From Nicotiana tabacum (lineage: Eukaryota; Streptophyta; Magnoliopsida; Solanales; Solanaceae), in assembly GCF_000715075.1 (NCBI RefSeq), contig NC_134094.1:78722838-78786837 (forward strand): DNA of 64,000 nt, given 5' to 3'. A program made the position numbers and the translations under genes. This document shows, in pieces, positions 12,826 to 24,405 of the stretch. Numbering within the stretch: position 1 is the stretch's first letter; every line of letters starts with the position of its first letter. The notes under the pieces were generated by a model that was not told where the DNA came from, did not search any database, and was given only the letters and a program-made list of their open reading frames with translations.

Positions 12826-14155
12826 ATGCCCAAATTCCCCGCACTCAAAGCATCTCCCCGGTACTGGTGGTGGTGCTAACTGAATCGGGCCCTGAGAACT
12901 AGAATAACTGCTAGAAGCACCCGGTGCAAATGAACCCTAACCTGAAGGGGCATGGGATGAACTCTGGGCTGGAAGGGCGCCAAGGGATGGCTGAACCTGA
13001 TGAGAAATGTATGAACCATGGCTGGATGATACACCACGGTGAACTGGATGACCCGTTTGAGCGTGTCTATAAGGACGACCCCTACAGCGGTAAAACTGTC
13101 CCCCTAAAGGAACATCGCTGAAATCACCTGGACCACGAGGCCTCTTGGCATCCCTCTCTCCACGTTCCTGACTACGGACCACCTCTATCTGCCGGGCAAT
13201 GTCAACTACCTCATCAAAAGTAGCACCCGATACTCTATCCCGAGTCATAAGTAACCGTAGTTGATATGTGAGGCCATCAATGAACCTCCTAATCCTCTCC
13301 CTATCAGTGGGAACCAACTAAACTGTGTGACAACTCAGAAAATCTCATCTCGTACTGCATCACAGATATGCCATCCTGACGTAACTGCTCAAACTGTCTG
13401 CGCAGCTCCTCTCTACGAGACTGCGGCACGAAATTCTCCAAAAAGAGAACGGAGAATTCCTGCCATGTAAGTGGTACTGCACCAACTGGCATGCGCCTCT
13501 CATAAGTCTCCCACCATCTGAAGGCAGCTCCAGAAAACTGAAAAGTAGTGAACGAGACCCCGCTGGTCTCCAAAATACCCGATGTCCGAAGTATCCGCTG
13601 GCACTTATCCAGAAAACCCTTAGCACCCTCTGACTCAGCACCGCTAAATGATGAAGGTCGAAGCCTCCTAAACCTCTCAAGTCTCCTCTGCTCATCATCT
13701 GTCATAACAGGGACTACCGGGGCCTGAGCAGCTGCAACCGGCTGGGCTGGTAGTGCCCCTGGTATCTGAAGTCCATGCACTACCTGCTCTGGAGCGCGGG
13801 CAACAGGGGTATGAGTACCTCTCCCGGCCTGAGAAGTGGCTGGTACCGCCTGAGCCGAAACCACCTGAGCAAGGCCAGTGCAAACTGTCAATATCTGAGT
13901 CAAAGCCTCCCGTAGGCCTGGAATCTCAATGGGCACAGTTGGTGCCTGAGTGGGTCCCGCCGGCTCAACTATTTTTGGAATTTGCTCCTAAGCTGGAGCA
14001 ACTAGTGGTGCTACAAGTGCTTCTCCAACTGTTGTACGAGCGACACCTCGACCTCTACCTCGGCCACGTCCTCTACCACGGCCCCGGCCTCTCGCAACCC
14101 TAATTGGAGGCACTGGTGGCTAACCGTCTGATCCGGTAGTACATGTTCTCACCAT
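12826..14155 (-). pseudogene. Gypsy gag of element A
   Basis: The start is the ATG at 14155 (codons M-V-R-T), just after the leader; all three gypsy elements share this start context (ATGGTGAGRAC). The product begins with an Arg-Gly-rich stretch, followed by a capsid-like region (RFRRLRPSSFSG, GVSFTTFQFSGAAFRWWE) and a zinc knuckle CFECGEFGHMWRQC (C-X2-C-X4-H-X4-C) at 12811-12852, intact and continuous with pol. Gag would package element RNA. It is broken by stops at 14120 and 13988 near the start, a frameshift and in-frame TAG near 13304-13330, and TAG at 12937. The RG-rich start resembles nucleic-acid-binding tails; that reading is mine. Confidence 0.85.
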
Positions 14156-14340
14156 CTGTGAGAAAATAGAATAATAGAATATTTGTTTTCCGGAATCAAC
14201 AAGTTCGCACGATGGATTACAAGAAAGTGAAATTTTCCAAAAGGTTCGGCAGCCTCTCATAGATAAGTACAGACGTCTCTGTACCGATCTGCAAGACTCT
14301 ACTAAACCTGCTCATGACTCGTGAGACCTATGTAACCTAG

Positions 14341-14352
14341 GCTCTGATACCA
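14341..14352 (-). other. tRNA-iMet primer binding site of element A
   Basis: The minus strand reads TGGTATCAGAGC, complementary to the 3' end of plant initiator Met tRNA, two or three bases after the LTR end. It primes minus-strand DNA synthesis. The site is intact. Confidence 0.9.
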
Positions 14353-14355
14353 ACT

Positions 14356-16113
14356 TATCACGACCCAAAATCCTAACATGTCATAATGGCGCCTATCTCA
14401 GTACTAGGCAAGCCGACAACATCAATAACCTATGATTTCCTTTAAGTTTGAAAACATAATGTTTAATACAATACCAAATATCTAGCAAATTCCGATACAA
14501 CACTCCAAAAACTTGGTGTCACTGAGTACATGAGCATCTATACATTATAAGTCTAGGAAAAATCTGGTCTTTAATAATAATCTGAGATCAAATACAATAA
14601 CAAAAGAATAGGGAAGGAGAGACAAGGTCTGCGAAACATGGCATCTACCTTTGAATCTCCGAAAAATCGACTGTGCAAAAGAATCAACACCAGTGTATCC
14701 GGGATCACCTGGATCTGCACACGAAGTGCAGGGCGTAGTATGAGTACAACCAACTCAGTAAGTAACAATAATAAATAAGAACTGAAGGTAGTGACGAGCT
14801 TCACAGCTAAGTCCAAATACAATACTTTTCCACATAAAAGGGTAGGCATGCTCTCAAGTTCAACATTTAGAAATCCGTAGTAATTTCATATCAAATTTGA
14901 CTGAAACATACAATAATGTTTTTCCGAAATTTCCAAAAATAACGATATATGGCAGCTGAAATGCAGCAAATAATGAAATCAATGCATCCTCTCAGAGTAC
15001 CAGTCACTAAGTCCTCTCATTCACTCCAACCTCACAGTCACTCTTTCCTCTCAATCACTCTTTCCTCACAGTCACTCTTTCCTCACAGTCACTCATCACT
15101 CGGCACTTGTGCTCGACACTCGCACTCGGCACTCGCACTCAGTAGGTACCTGCGCTCATTGGGGGTGTGTATAGACTCTGGAGGGGCTCCTTCAGCCCAA
15201 GCGCTATATCAAGCCAATCATGGCATAAATGAGTTAACATGTTGCGACGTGCAGTCCGATCCATAAATATCCTCAGAATTATGCCCTCGGCCTCACTCAG
15301 TCATCAACCTCTCCAGTCTCTCGGGCTCTCAAAAATCATAATAAGAAGCCCAAAAAAAGTGATACGACGCATCAATAATAAATAAGAGAGACTAAGGTAT
15401 GATATAAAATGAATAAACATGACTGAGTGAAAAATTACAATTTGACCATATTATTCAACCACAAAAATGACCCCAGTGGGTACCAACAATAACAACATAT
15501 GCCTAAGCATGATTTCTAATACGAGTCTCAGCTCAATTTTCTCTAACACGTAGAGGATGTACGGATATCAACAGATTTTTCAACTATATAGTCCCATGGA
15601 ATTTGACCAAGTCACAATTCCTACGGTACACGCCCACACGCCTGTCACCTAGCATGTGTGTCACCTCAAAACCAATCATATAACACATAATCCGGGGTTT
15701 CATACCCTCAGGACCAAATTTAGAACTATTACTTACCTCGAACCGTGTAATTCTTTATTTCGTTATGCCCTTGCCACGAGAATTTGTCTCCGAAAGCCTC
15801 GTATCTAGCCACAATTAATTCGATTCAGTCAATACCAATTATTATAATTAATTCCATAAGAAAATACTAATTTTCCAATAAAATCCAAAATTAACTCAAA
15901 AATCGTCGGGGTCGTTACACATAAGGCAACATACGGTCAACCTTTTCAACTTAAATTTTAAATATTGGAACTAAGTGCTCCAAATCATTTCAAAACCTCA
16001 CCGGACCCAAATCAATTACCACGGCAAGCTAAATAACAACTGTAATTCACAATTTGAGTAGTAAATGGGGAAAAGGGATTGCAATAGTAAAAACGACCGG
16101 CCAGGTCGTTACA
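14356..16113 (-). mobile_element. Chimeric LTR next to the primer site of element A
   Basis: Read on the minus strand, 16113 to 15920 equals the first 195 bp of the type X LTR (compare 9213 to 9021). Then at 15919 a new LTR-like start, TGTAACGACCCCGACG, begins a different LTR sequence (type Y) that runs to the primer site. Type Y carries gypsy LTR features (CACATGCTAGGTGACA, donor-like GAGGTAAGTAAT near 15730) but diverges from type X. The terminal dinucleotide at the primer side is mutated (CGTGATA rather than CGTGACA). Type X has TGTGAAACGAC at the crossover point, close to TGTAACGAC, so a template switch at this short similarity is a plausible origin. Confidence 0.7.
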
Positions 16114-19100
16114 CTAACTCGTCTCGCTAGGTAAGCCAACTAACAGACAATACAATCCAAATGAAATTATAGGAAAATATTGAAGATTTATCTGGACATT
16201 TACAAATTAACCCAAGAACTAGTAATACAAATCATGAGCTTCTAAGACTTTAAAATTTACAAAGCAGATACAAATAATTACGCGATGTGTTTGAAAGCTA
16301 CATAAATAGATTAACAAAATCTAAATCCACCAACGACAAGTGGCAGCCATATCCGGAATGCACGAACATCTTCAAGGTTAGCTCCCGACATCACCAACAG
16401 CTCCGCTCCAAAAGTCTGCATGCAGGGTGCAGATGTGTAGTATGAGTGCAACCGACCTCATGTACCCAGTAAGTATTTTGTCTAACCTCGTCGAAGTAGT
16501 AACGAGGCTTTTTAGTAAAAAGATGCTCACTAATAAAAATCTGTACCAAAATCTAGCAATAGAACTATACTATAGTATAACAGGATAGAGTACAAGAAAC
16601 GAATGTACAAAACAATAATAGAATACTAGAAGAGATCATAATTCAATAGTTTCCAATATCTCAACCAATCTTTTCCTTAGAGCGAAACCAATAAACCACA
16701 ATAGTCACCCCATAACTTTCATAACGTGAGGAATATATTCTGATATTAAGTCAATTGCACGGCAACACCCTTCGTGCATTTATCTCATCCTCACCAAAAA
16801 TGCATACAACAGTACCATCCGGATGGCAAAAACGCCAATAACAGTAATGGCAAAGTAGGAAATACGCAAATAGCAAAAATGAACGAGAATGTACATAAGG
16901 GCATCAGTAACAGACTAGGCGGAAGGTATAGAGGTGATGACAACAATCAGGAAAAGGAATGTAACTTCAATTGCCTAGCATCACCCTTCGTGTAACTCAA
17001 ATCCGATTGTTGGGCATCACCCTTCATGCTTTACACTCATATAACATGGCACGGCATCACCCTTAGTGCTTTTACTCTCAATAATATGGCACGGCATCAC
17101 CCTTCGTACTTTTACTCTCAATAATATGGCACAGCATCACCCTTCGTGCTTTTACTCTCAATAATATGGCGCAGCATCACCCTTCGTGCTTTTACTCTCA
17201 ATAATATGGCACGGCATCACCCTTCTTGCTTTACACTCTCCCTAACATGATAATGTATAAACAAAGGCACGGCATCGCCCTTCGTGCTTTACACTCTTCC
17301 TTACTAAGCATATGTATATCAATGACAAACAAGGTAGGAAGCATAAATAACATCAAGGAGAGTGTTTAAATGAATATTCCAAATGAATATCAATCACAAC
17401 TTTCCAAGCCAACAATAGTTCAGTGACCCCGCAAGAACCTTATTATTCAAGTATTCCAACAAATCTTACAATTGATCTGCTACATAAGTATAGAATCTAG
17501 TATCTCAAGGATATCGGCCGTAGTAATGTATTAATGATTATGCATATTGATGACCGAATTAAACACACCAATGTATTCTCAGAATTCCATCAACTTTTAT
17601 CAAGTTATAATAAGCTAAGTCTTAGTTTCTAACATTTAATACTATGTTCTTAGTATCTAGGAGTCAAGTAAGGCATGAGGCAAGAAGGTCACGTGATTCT
17701 ACAAGACACAATTTATAACATAATTTTCTCCCGAGCATGGTTTAACCCTGGCACATGCATATATGCTCGTCACCTTATATATGTATCACCCTGCATGTAG
17801 CAAATAATGTCAAATAGTAGAAACAATTCCCTCAACAAAGTTAGGCAAGACACTTACCTCAATTCGGCTAACTCAATACTCAATTTAGCTTTTTCCTTTA
17901 CAAATTCACCTCCGCTCAGCTCAATCTAGCCAAAGACGACTTAAATATATTACACAATGCAAGGGAAAACAATTTCAATTAATAAAGCTGTGATTTTTAT
18001 ACAATTTCTAAAAAGTCAACAAAAGTCAACCCTCGGGCCCGCCCGGTCAAAACCTGGGTCCAAGGGTAGGTCTTGACTACCCATAGCCTCACGAGTCCAA
18101 ATACATATTTTGTTTCCAAATCCGAATCCTATTCGACTCTCAAATCCCAAATTTTTATTTTTCAAAGTTTTGACAAAATCCCTAAATTTTTCCATAGATT
18201 CTCATGAATTTGATGTTAAATCTTATGTAAAATTATTAAATGTAGTTGAGAATGATTAGAGTTACTTATCCAATAATTTGGTATGAAAATCCCTTTACAA
18301 AATTGCCTCCCGTCGAAGCTAGGGTTCAAAATATGATAAAATAAAGCTAAGACTCGAAATTCTCATCATTTAGCAGGCTGCAGATGTCGTATTTGTGACA
18401 GGGGGTTCGCAGATGCTACCTCCGCAAATGCAGATAAAACATCGCAAATGTGACCCCTGACAGACCAGGCCTTCATCGCAAATGCAAAACTCTTCAGGCT
18501 TCGCAAAAGCGACAACTTCATCGCAAATGCGATCCAGTCCCCAGTAGCCCAGGTTCGCAAATGTGAGGCTGCTTCGCAATTTCGATAGTCGCATTTGCGA
18601 CAAAAACATCGCAAATGCGATGACACCAATACCAGCACTCAAAATCATGAAAAAATCATTCTGGATCCAATCTGAAACTCACCCGTGCCCTCGTGGCTCT
18701 AAACCGAATATGCACACAAGTCTAAAAATATTATACGAACTTGCTCGCCCGACCAAATCGCCAAGATAACACCTAAAACTACGAATTGAGCACCAAATCA
18801 AAATAAATTTTCAAGAAAACTTTAAAACTTCTATTTCAACAATCGGACGTCTGGATCACGTCAAACCAACTATGTTTCTCATCAAATTTGACAGAAAAGT
18901 CATAAATATAGAAATGAACCTATACCGGGTTCCAAAACTAAAATACGGATTCGGTATCAACAATTTCAAACATCGATCAAACTTTTAGATTCATTAAGCC
19001 TTTAAACTTTCAAATTTTAACAAAATGCGATAACTCGAGCTAGGGACTTCCGAATTTAATTTCGGGCATAAACTCAAGTCCCAAATCACGATACGGACCC

Positions 19101-19416
19101 ATCGGGATCGTCAAAATATGGATCTGATTCTGTTTTCTCAAAATGTTGACCAAAGTCAACTCAAATGGGTTTTAAGGCAAAGATTTTACATTATTTTAAA
19201 TGTTTAACATAAAAGCTTTCCAGAAAAATACTCGAATTATGCACGCAAATCGAGAAGGGCTAAAATGAGGTATTTGAGGCTTCAAAAAACAAAATTAGAT
19301 TCTAAAACATAAGATGACCTATCGGTTCATCACATAATACATCATGTGGGGATACGCGTGCCCTCAAACTACCGAAAAAAGTACAAGTACTCAAAACGAC
19401 CAGTCGGGTTGTTACA
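16114..19416 (-). repeat. 5' LTR of element A (type X), rearranged
   Basis: Matches 5498-9213 in order, starting on the minus strand at 19416 with TGTAACAACCCGACTGG. Differences from the 3' copy: the last 35 bp or so at the primer-site side are missing; about 400 bp around the equivalent of 6360-6770 are missing; the minisatellite (16975-17300) has about seven units; the palindrome array (18380-18625) is shorter; and about 170 bp near the LTR start are lost, with the missing kind of sequence present instead at 15920-16113. It directly borders the chimeric LTR rather than a primer site. Confidence 0.8.
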
Positions 19417-20049
19417 TGTGATTTGCCGGAGTAGTTTGTTTTAGTTTCGGGTGAGTTTCGGCGTGAAATGGGACACTTAGTCCCTAAGTTTGAGGTTTAA
19501 GTTGAGAGAGTTGATCGGAGTTTGACTTTTATGTAGACGACTCTAGAATAGAATTTTGACGGTTCTGATAGCTTCGTATAGTGATTTTAGACTTAGGAGC
19601 GTATTTGGATGTTGATTTAGAGGTCCGTAGGTCATTTTGACTTGAATTGGCGAAAGTTAGAAAGTTGAAGGTTTGAAGGGTTAAGAAGTTTGACCGGAAG
19701 TTGACTTTATTGATATTGGGGTCAGATTTCGATTCCGGAAATTGAAATAGGTTCGTTGTGTTATTTATGACTTGTTTGCAAAATTTGAGGTCAATCGGAG
19801 TTGAATTGGTATGAATCGGCATTGGTTTTGGAATTAAAATGTTCATAGATTCAATAGGCTTGAAATGAGGTGCGATTCGTAGATTTTATGTTGTTCGATG
19901 TGATTTTAGGCCTCGAGTAGGTTCATTATGTGTTTGGAACTCGATGGTATGTTTGGCTCAGGGGCCTCGGGCATGATTCGAATTGATTCGAGTTCATTTT
20001 GGGACTTAGGAGGGATGTTGTTGCTGCTAAAGATGTGGTGTCATATCAC

Positions 20050-20360
20050 CTGTGGTGTGCCTGGCCGCAGGTGCGCGTGGGGGGATCGCATAAGCGAAAT
20101 GCACCTGGGCTTGGCAAGAACCGCATATGCAAGGGGTTGTCCGCATCTGCGAGCCCGCAGGTGCAGAAATTTCGGTCGCAGGAGCAAAATTGGCCAGGAT
20201 GGACTGGGGTCACAGAAGTGGACTTTGTCCACAGGTGCGTGTGCGCAGAAGCGGGAGCGCAGGTGCGCTTTTTGGACCGCAGAAGCGGAGATTGTTGGGC
20301 TTATGCTGAAGCCGCACCTGCGATGGCTTTTTCGTAGGTGCGTAGTCGCAGAAGAGGTTG
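20050..20360 (+). promoter_or_regulatory. CGCAGGTGCG-type array in the split solo LTR
   Basis: A run of CGCAGGTGCG, CGCATCTGCGAG, CGCAGAAGCG and similar words. In LTR coordinates it lies about 0.7-1.0 kb from the start, as in the other families. Four overlapping open frames here are by-products of the repeat. Confidence 0.5.
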
Positions 20361-20576
20361 TTGGTCCGCAAAAGCGAAAATCGCTAGCAGAAATAGTGAG
20401 TTCGAGGGTTTTTCATTCATTTTTCAACTTTTGACCTAGAGAGCTCGGTTTGTCGCGATTTTTTAAGGGATTTTCAAGAAAATCTATGCTAGGCTTATCT
20501 AGTCTTAGAGACTAGGTGCCATCACGATATTATTCGGAGGGAAATTGGGGTCGTTAATTGGGATCGTGACATCTTT

Positions 20577-21151
20577 ATCACGGCCGAACAATCTCCCTCT
20601 GTTTAAGATGTTATAATTTAACATTTATTCTACCATTAAGCTGGAATTACACATGCCGTTTATATGAATTCTTGTTTCGTGATTCGTCAAACCTTTAGCT
20701 TCTTTAAAAAATTTAAAAATGATTTCTCCAAATGAGTTTGTAGCACACATAATATATTGGTAGATGATTGGATGATCTACCTATATCAACCACTCACTCC
20801 TCTTTTGCCCCAATTTATATGTATATCATTTGGAGGGGGAAAAATTTCCTTTTTTGATTAAAATTTTTAAAATAATGTATTCCTAATAATTATCTCCAAG
20901 AGTATCTTTGTGTAGTTTTTAAAGTTGTATTAAAAATAAATCAAAGGAACAATGTAAATCAGATTCTTATATCTGGATGTGAGAAACTTTGCTTTTCTTT
21001 ATCAGAAAATTGTTATTTTTGGGGGGATATTTATACCAAGTTTTGTTAACTTAACTATAGAAAGAGCTTTAGCCACAAATTGAGGTGAGTTAGGCTTGTG
21101 ATCTAATATTTTCCTGTAATTGATCAAAAGTAATTTTAAAAGAGTTGCAAG
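20577..21151. other. AT-rich spacer, nothing recognised
   Basis: Between the solo LTR and the CACTA transposon. No coding, RNA or repeat signature could be recognised. Confidence 0.6.
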
Positions 21152-21175
21152 TATCACTATTAGAAATTCGCTAAA

Positions 21176-21690
21176 AATCGACCAACGTTGGTCGGTTATG
21201 GCAAATTACCGACCAAAACACGACCATTACGGTGTGGACGGTGTTTTGATGGTCGGAATGACTTACTGACCAAAGTTGGTCGAAAATTACCGACCAACTT
21301 TGGTCGGTATATTAAAACGACCATCTGACAAGTTTAATTACTTACCGACCAACTTTGGTCGGAAACATATTTTATTAATTTAATTTTACCGACCAAAGTT
21401 GGTCGGTTTAACTAAATTATATTTTTTTTATTAATTATTAAAATTAAAAAAAATCGACCAACTTTGGTCGGTAATTGAAAATATATATATTTTTGAAATA
21501 ATTAAAATTAAACATTATCGACCAACTATGGTCGGTAATCTCAACAATGCAAGCAAAATACCGACCAAAGTTGATCGGTAATGTTGAATTCTGGGAATTC
21601 AATGTTCATTAACCGACCAACTTTGGTCGGTATTTTGGAATAATTTATTTTTTTTATTAAAAACCGACCAAGTTTGGTCGCTTTTTCTGG
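21176..21690. repeat. CACTA left subterminal palindromes
   Basis: Roughly a dozen copies of CCGACCAA(A/C)(G/T)TTGGTCGG or half-units in 515 bp, mostly separated by AT-rich spacers. Each is nearly self-complementary. In En/Spm, subterminal repeats bind the TNPA protein; the same role here is inferred from position and repetition. Confidence 0.85.
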
Positions 21691-21745
21691 GTTTAATTTT
21701 GGCATAAAATGCCTGTTTTGGCAGCTACACCACCTGCCTGCATAC

Positions 21746-22052
<307 letters not shown>

Positions 22053-22181
22053 AACATTCAATAAATACTTTAAAACTAACAAATTAAAGTTCAATTGAAC
22101 ATAAAAATCCAAAACTAAGTTAAAACTAATTACAACTAGTTCAAAACTGGTCCTATTTGTCTAGTTCAAAGTATATAAAAG

Positions 22182-24164
22182 TCAAGGGGTATTTTCTACA
22201 ACATCATCATTACCGTCTGATGAACTTTCATTTACAAGACGATATAGAGAACGGTCTTGTGGAGGACGGGAAGCACGATCACGGGGAGGATGAGAGGAAC
22301 GATCACGAGCAGGACGGGAGGAACGATCACGTGGAGGTCGACCCTCTGGATATGACTCATGAGATCGGGGCAACGGAAAAGCTCCACTAGATAGGAGAAT
22401 TCTGATCTGAGCTTGCATGCCAAGGAATTGAGCATCTCTAAGCCTTTCTCTTTCCTTGGCCGCTTCTAGCTCTGATATGAGCTTTGTCACTGTCTCCCGC
22501 ATAGCGGAGAGGCTCTCCCTATTAAGTTGCTCGCCTTGCGAGGAAGTCCCTATTCCTCGTATTCCACACTTATAGCGATGGAAGTTTTTAGTAGGAAGCC
22601 CGTATACCTTCCCCCATTTTGGACCGCCAACAGACTCCAACCATATTCTTTCAGCATCCTCGTCCGAAGGTTGGGTTGGCTCACCCGATTCACCAGCTGG
22701 ATGACTACGGATGAATTCCTTCACGTTACTTTGGTAGCGACCCTATATTATTTTAAATTAAATCAGTATTTCAAAATTTTTATAAAAGTAAATTATAATA
22801 CTTAAATAAAATTGAAAGCTTACATATGCAGTCAAGGCCCGGTCCTCGACCCACCTATCTTGATCCCCCTCTTTCTTCTTCTTCACAATATGTGTCTCCT
22901 TGAATAGCTCATCATGACTCATTAGACGCCCATACTTATTTTCCTGAAAACAAATTAATTTAGTTAATAAACAGAATAGATATACTTAGAAAAGTAAAAT
23001 AATTTAAGCAATTACGTACCAATCTTCTTTTTATTGTCCCTAGGCTGATCGCACCTCCAGTGTGCAAGGAGCCTCCCTTCTCGGATGCGCAAGCTTTCTT
23101 TCCTTTTTTGCTCCTCTCTAAGAACTCTTCGGTAAGCCATTGCCTTTGCAAATCATTCCACAAATTCTCAAGTAACCAGCCAGGCCTCTTGTTCTTCTTT
23201 CTAGCATCCGAGAAAGCATCCGCCAATCTCTTGCGAGCTTTATGATAAAAATTTGTAGCCACTTCCGCGCTATAGCGGTCTTCCCATACACACTTGCTCT
23301 GTATTTCAAAAGTTAAATATTAGATAGAAACATCATAAATATAAATTATTAAACTGTTTAAAAGAATATTTATACCTTAAATTGATTGAAAATTTGCTCC
23401 TTCAGTGAGAATGGGTAATCAGTCCAAGTCGCATAAGGGCCATCATAAAGCTTTCTGAAGGCATTGGTGATTATCCTCGTAGTCTTATTACCTGGCCTGA
23501 ACCTGCAATTTAACAATAAAAATAAATTAATATCTTAGTAAAAATATAACAAATCAATAGACGCAAAAATAATGAATAACACTTACCCATCACCCTCAGG
23601 GACTATGATGATCCTGCCATATCAATCATAATGCACTACCTCGTCATCACCATCCGAAGCATGTGTATCAGAGGCATGTGAAGACGGTGTAGGCGGGTCA
23701 GAGCTAATGCCTCGCAGGCGAAGGCCTGCAATAGATGGAGTCGATGATGAAGATGGTTGCGATCCCTATGACTGCGACATAGCTGGATGCGACCCAAGTG
23801 GATGTGATACCGATGGTTGTGACCCGAGTGGCTGTGACATGGGTGGATGCGATCCATGTGGCTGTGATATGTAGGGATGTGATCCATGTGGATGTGATGC
23901 AGATGGCTGTGAGGCAGCTGGACTGTATGGCGGACGTATAGTCCTATGGCCCTGTGATGGAAGACTGGGTGTCTGAATGAAGGTGTACGGCTCGTGATGC
24001 TGTGGCAGCTCAGTATAGCCGTGTGGTGGAGGATAAGACATAGGCATCTCTGAAAAGGGTGGACAAGAGGGAGTATTATTTTCTACCCTCCTCTTTCCCT
24101 TCCTACCCTTTTCTCGACCCCGAGAACTAGTAGGGTCATTGTTACCTTGACCCTTGCCTGCCAT
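22182..24164 (-). pseudogene. CACTA Transposase_24-like gene, five exons
   Basis: Proposed exons on the minus strand are 24164-23587, 23502-23376, 23298-23020, 22943-22824 and 22742-22182, all with GT donors and AG acceptors. The start is MAGKGQGNND, followed by a basic stretch (GREKGRKGKRR, a likely nuclear signal) and a low-complexity Pro/Ser/His/Gly region with repeated SHP(H/L)GS units. Exons 2-4 hold the family core (YATWTDYPFSLKEQIFNQF, RPGWLLENLWNDLQRQWL, ENKYGRLMSHDELFKETH). Exon 5 holds an ELEAAKERERLRDAQF coiled-coil-like segment and a Pro/Arg/Ser-rich tail with repeated PPRDRSS units. Such proteins (Pfam 'Plant transposase, Ptta/En/Spm') occur in CACTA elements and are thought to bind DNA. 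Two stops interrupt exon 1, TAG at 23766 and TGA at 23622, so it is probably inactive unless those parts are spliced out. Exon borders are read by eye. Confidence 0.8.
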
Positions 24165-24405
24165 CTGCATAATATAATACACATTTAGATTGAAACATAT
24201 AAGAAACTAGCTATAAAACGAGAGTGCTTTAAAAAATCAACTTTTTAATCCTCATCGACGTATTGTTCCTCGTCCGAGAATTCTTCGTCCTCACTTGTTT
24301 GAGCTTCATCAGTTGATTCTTCGTCCTCATTTTCTATAATTGTTACTTTATTTATATCAACTTCTTCCAATATGCGTTCAGGATGTTCCAAATCATTTTC
24401 TAACT

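Larger units (their letters stand above)
5462..19416 (-). mobile_element. Composite Ty3/gypsy chromovirus (element A)
   Basis: A 13,955-bp element on the minus strand flanked by a perfect 5-bp target duplication TGTGA (5457-5461 and 19417-19421). From right to left it holds a 5' LTR of type X (16114-19416), an extra chimeric LTR (14356-16113), a tRNA-Met primer site, gag, pol (protease, reverse transcriptase, RNase H, integrase, chromodomain-like tail), a purine tract, and the 3' LTR (5462-9213). The chromodomain-like C-terminus and the long LTRs place it in the Tekay/Del group. Both genes are broken, so it cannot move by itself. Since the target duplication matches the outermost ends, the whole was inserted, or became rearranged, as one unit. 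Confidence 0.85.
5379..20571 (+). mobile_element. Solo LTR (+ strand), split by a nested gypsy element
   Basis: The LTR starts TGTAATGACCCG at 5379 and ends GGGATCGTGACA at 20571. The same 5 bp, TCTTT, lie immediately outside both ends (5374-5378 and 20572-20576), so this is one complete insertion. Its sequence runs 5379-5461 and resumes at 19422; about 1.23 kb of LTR remain after removing the nested insertion. No primer site or coding region belongs to it, so it is a solo LTR left after LTR-LTR recombination or a similar loss. The right part contains the palindromic CGCA/TGCG array at 20050-20360. Confidence 0.88.

Noticed and set aside
13753..14103. 116-residue + strand frame over gag
   Set aside because: Antisense shadow of the gag start of element A.
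19928..20434. 168-residue + strand frame
   Set aside because: It lies in the array of the solo LTR and is made from repeated GCAGGTGCG words; not a gene.
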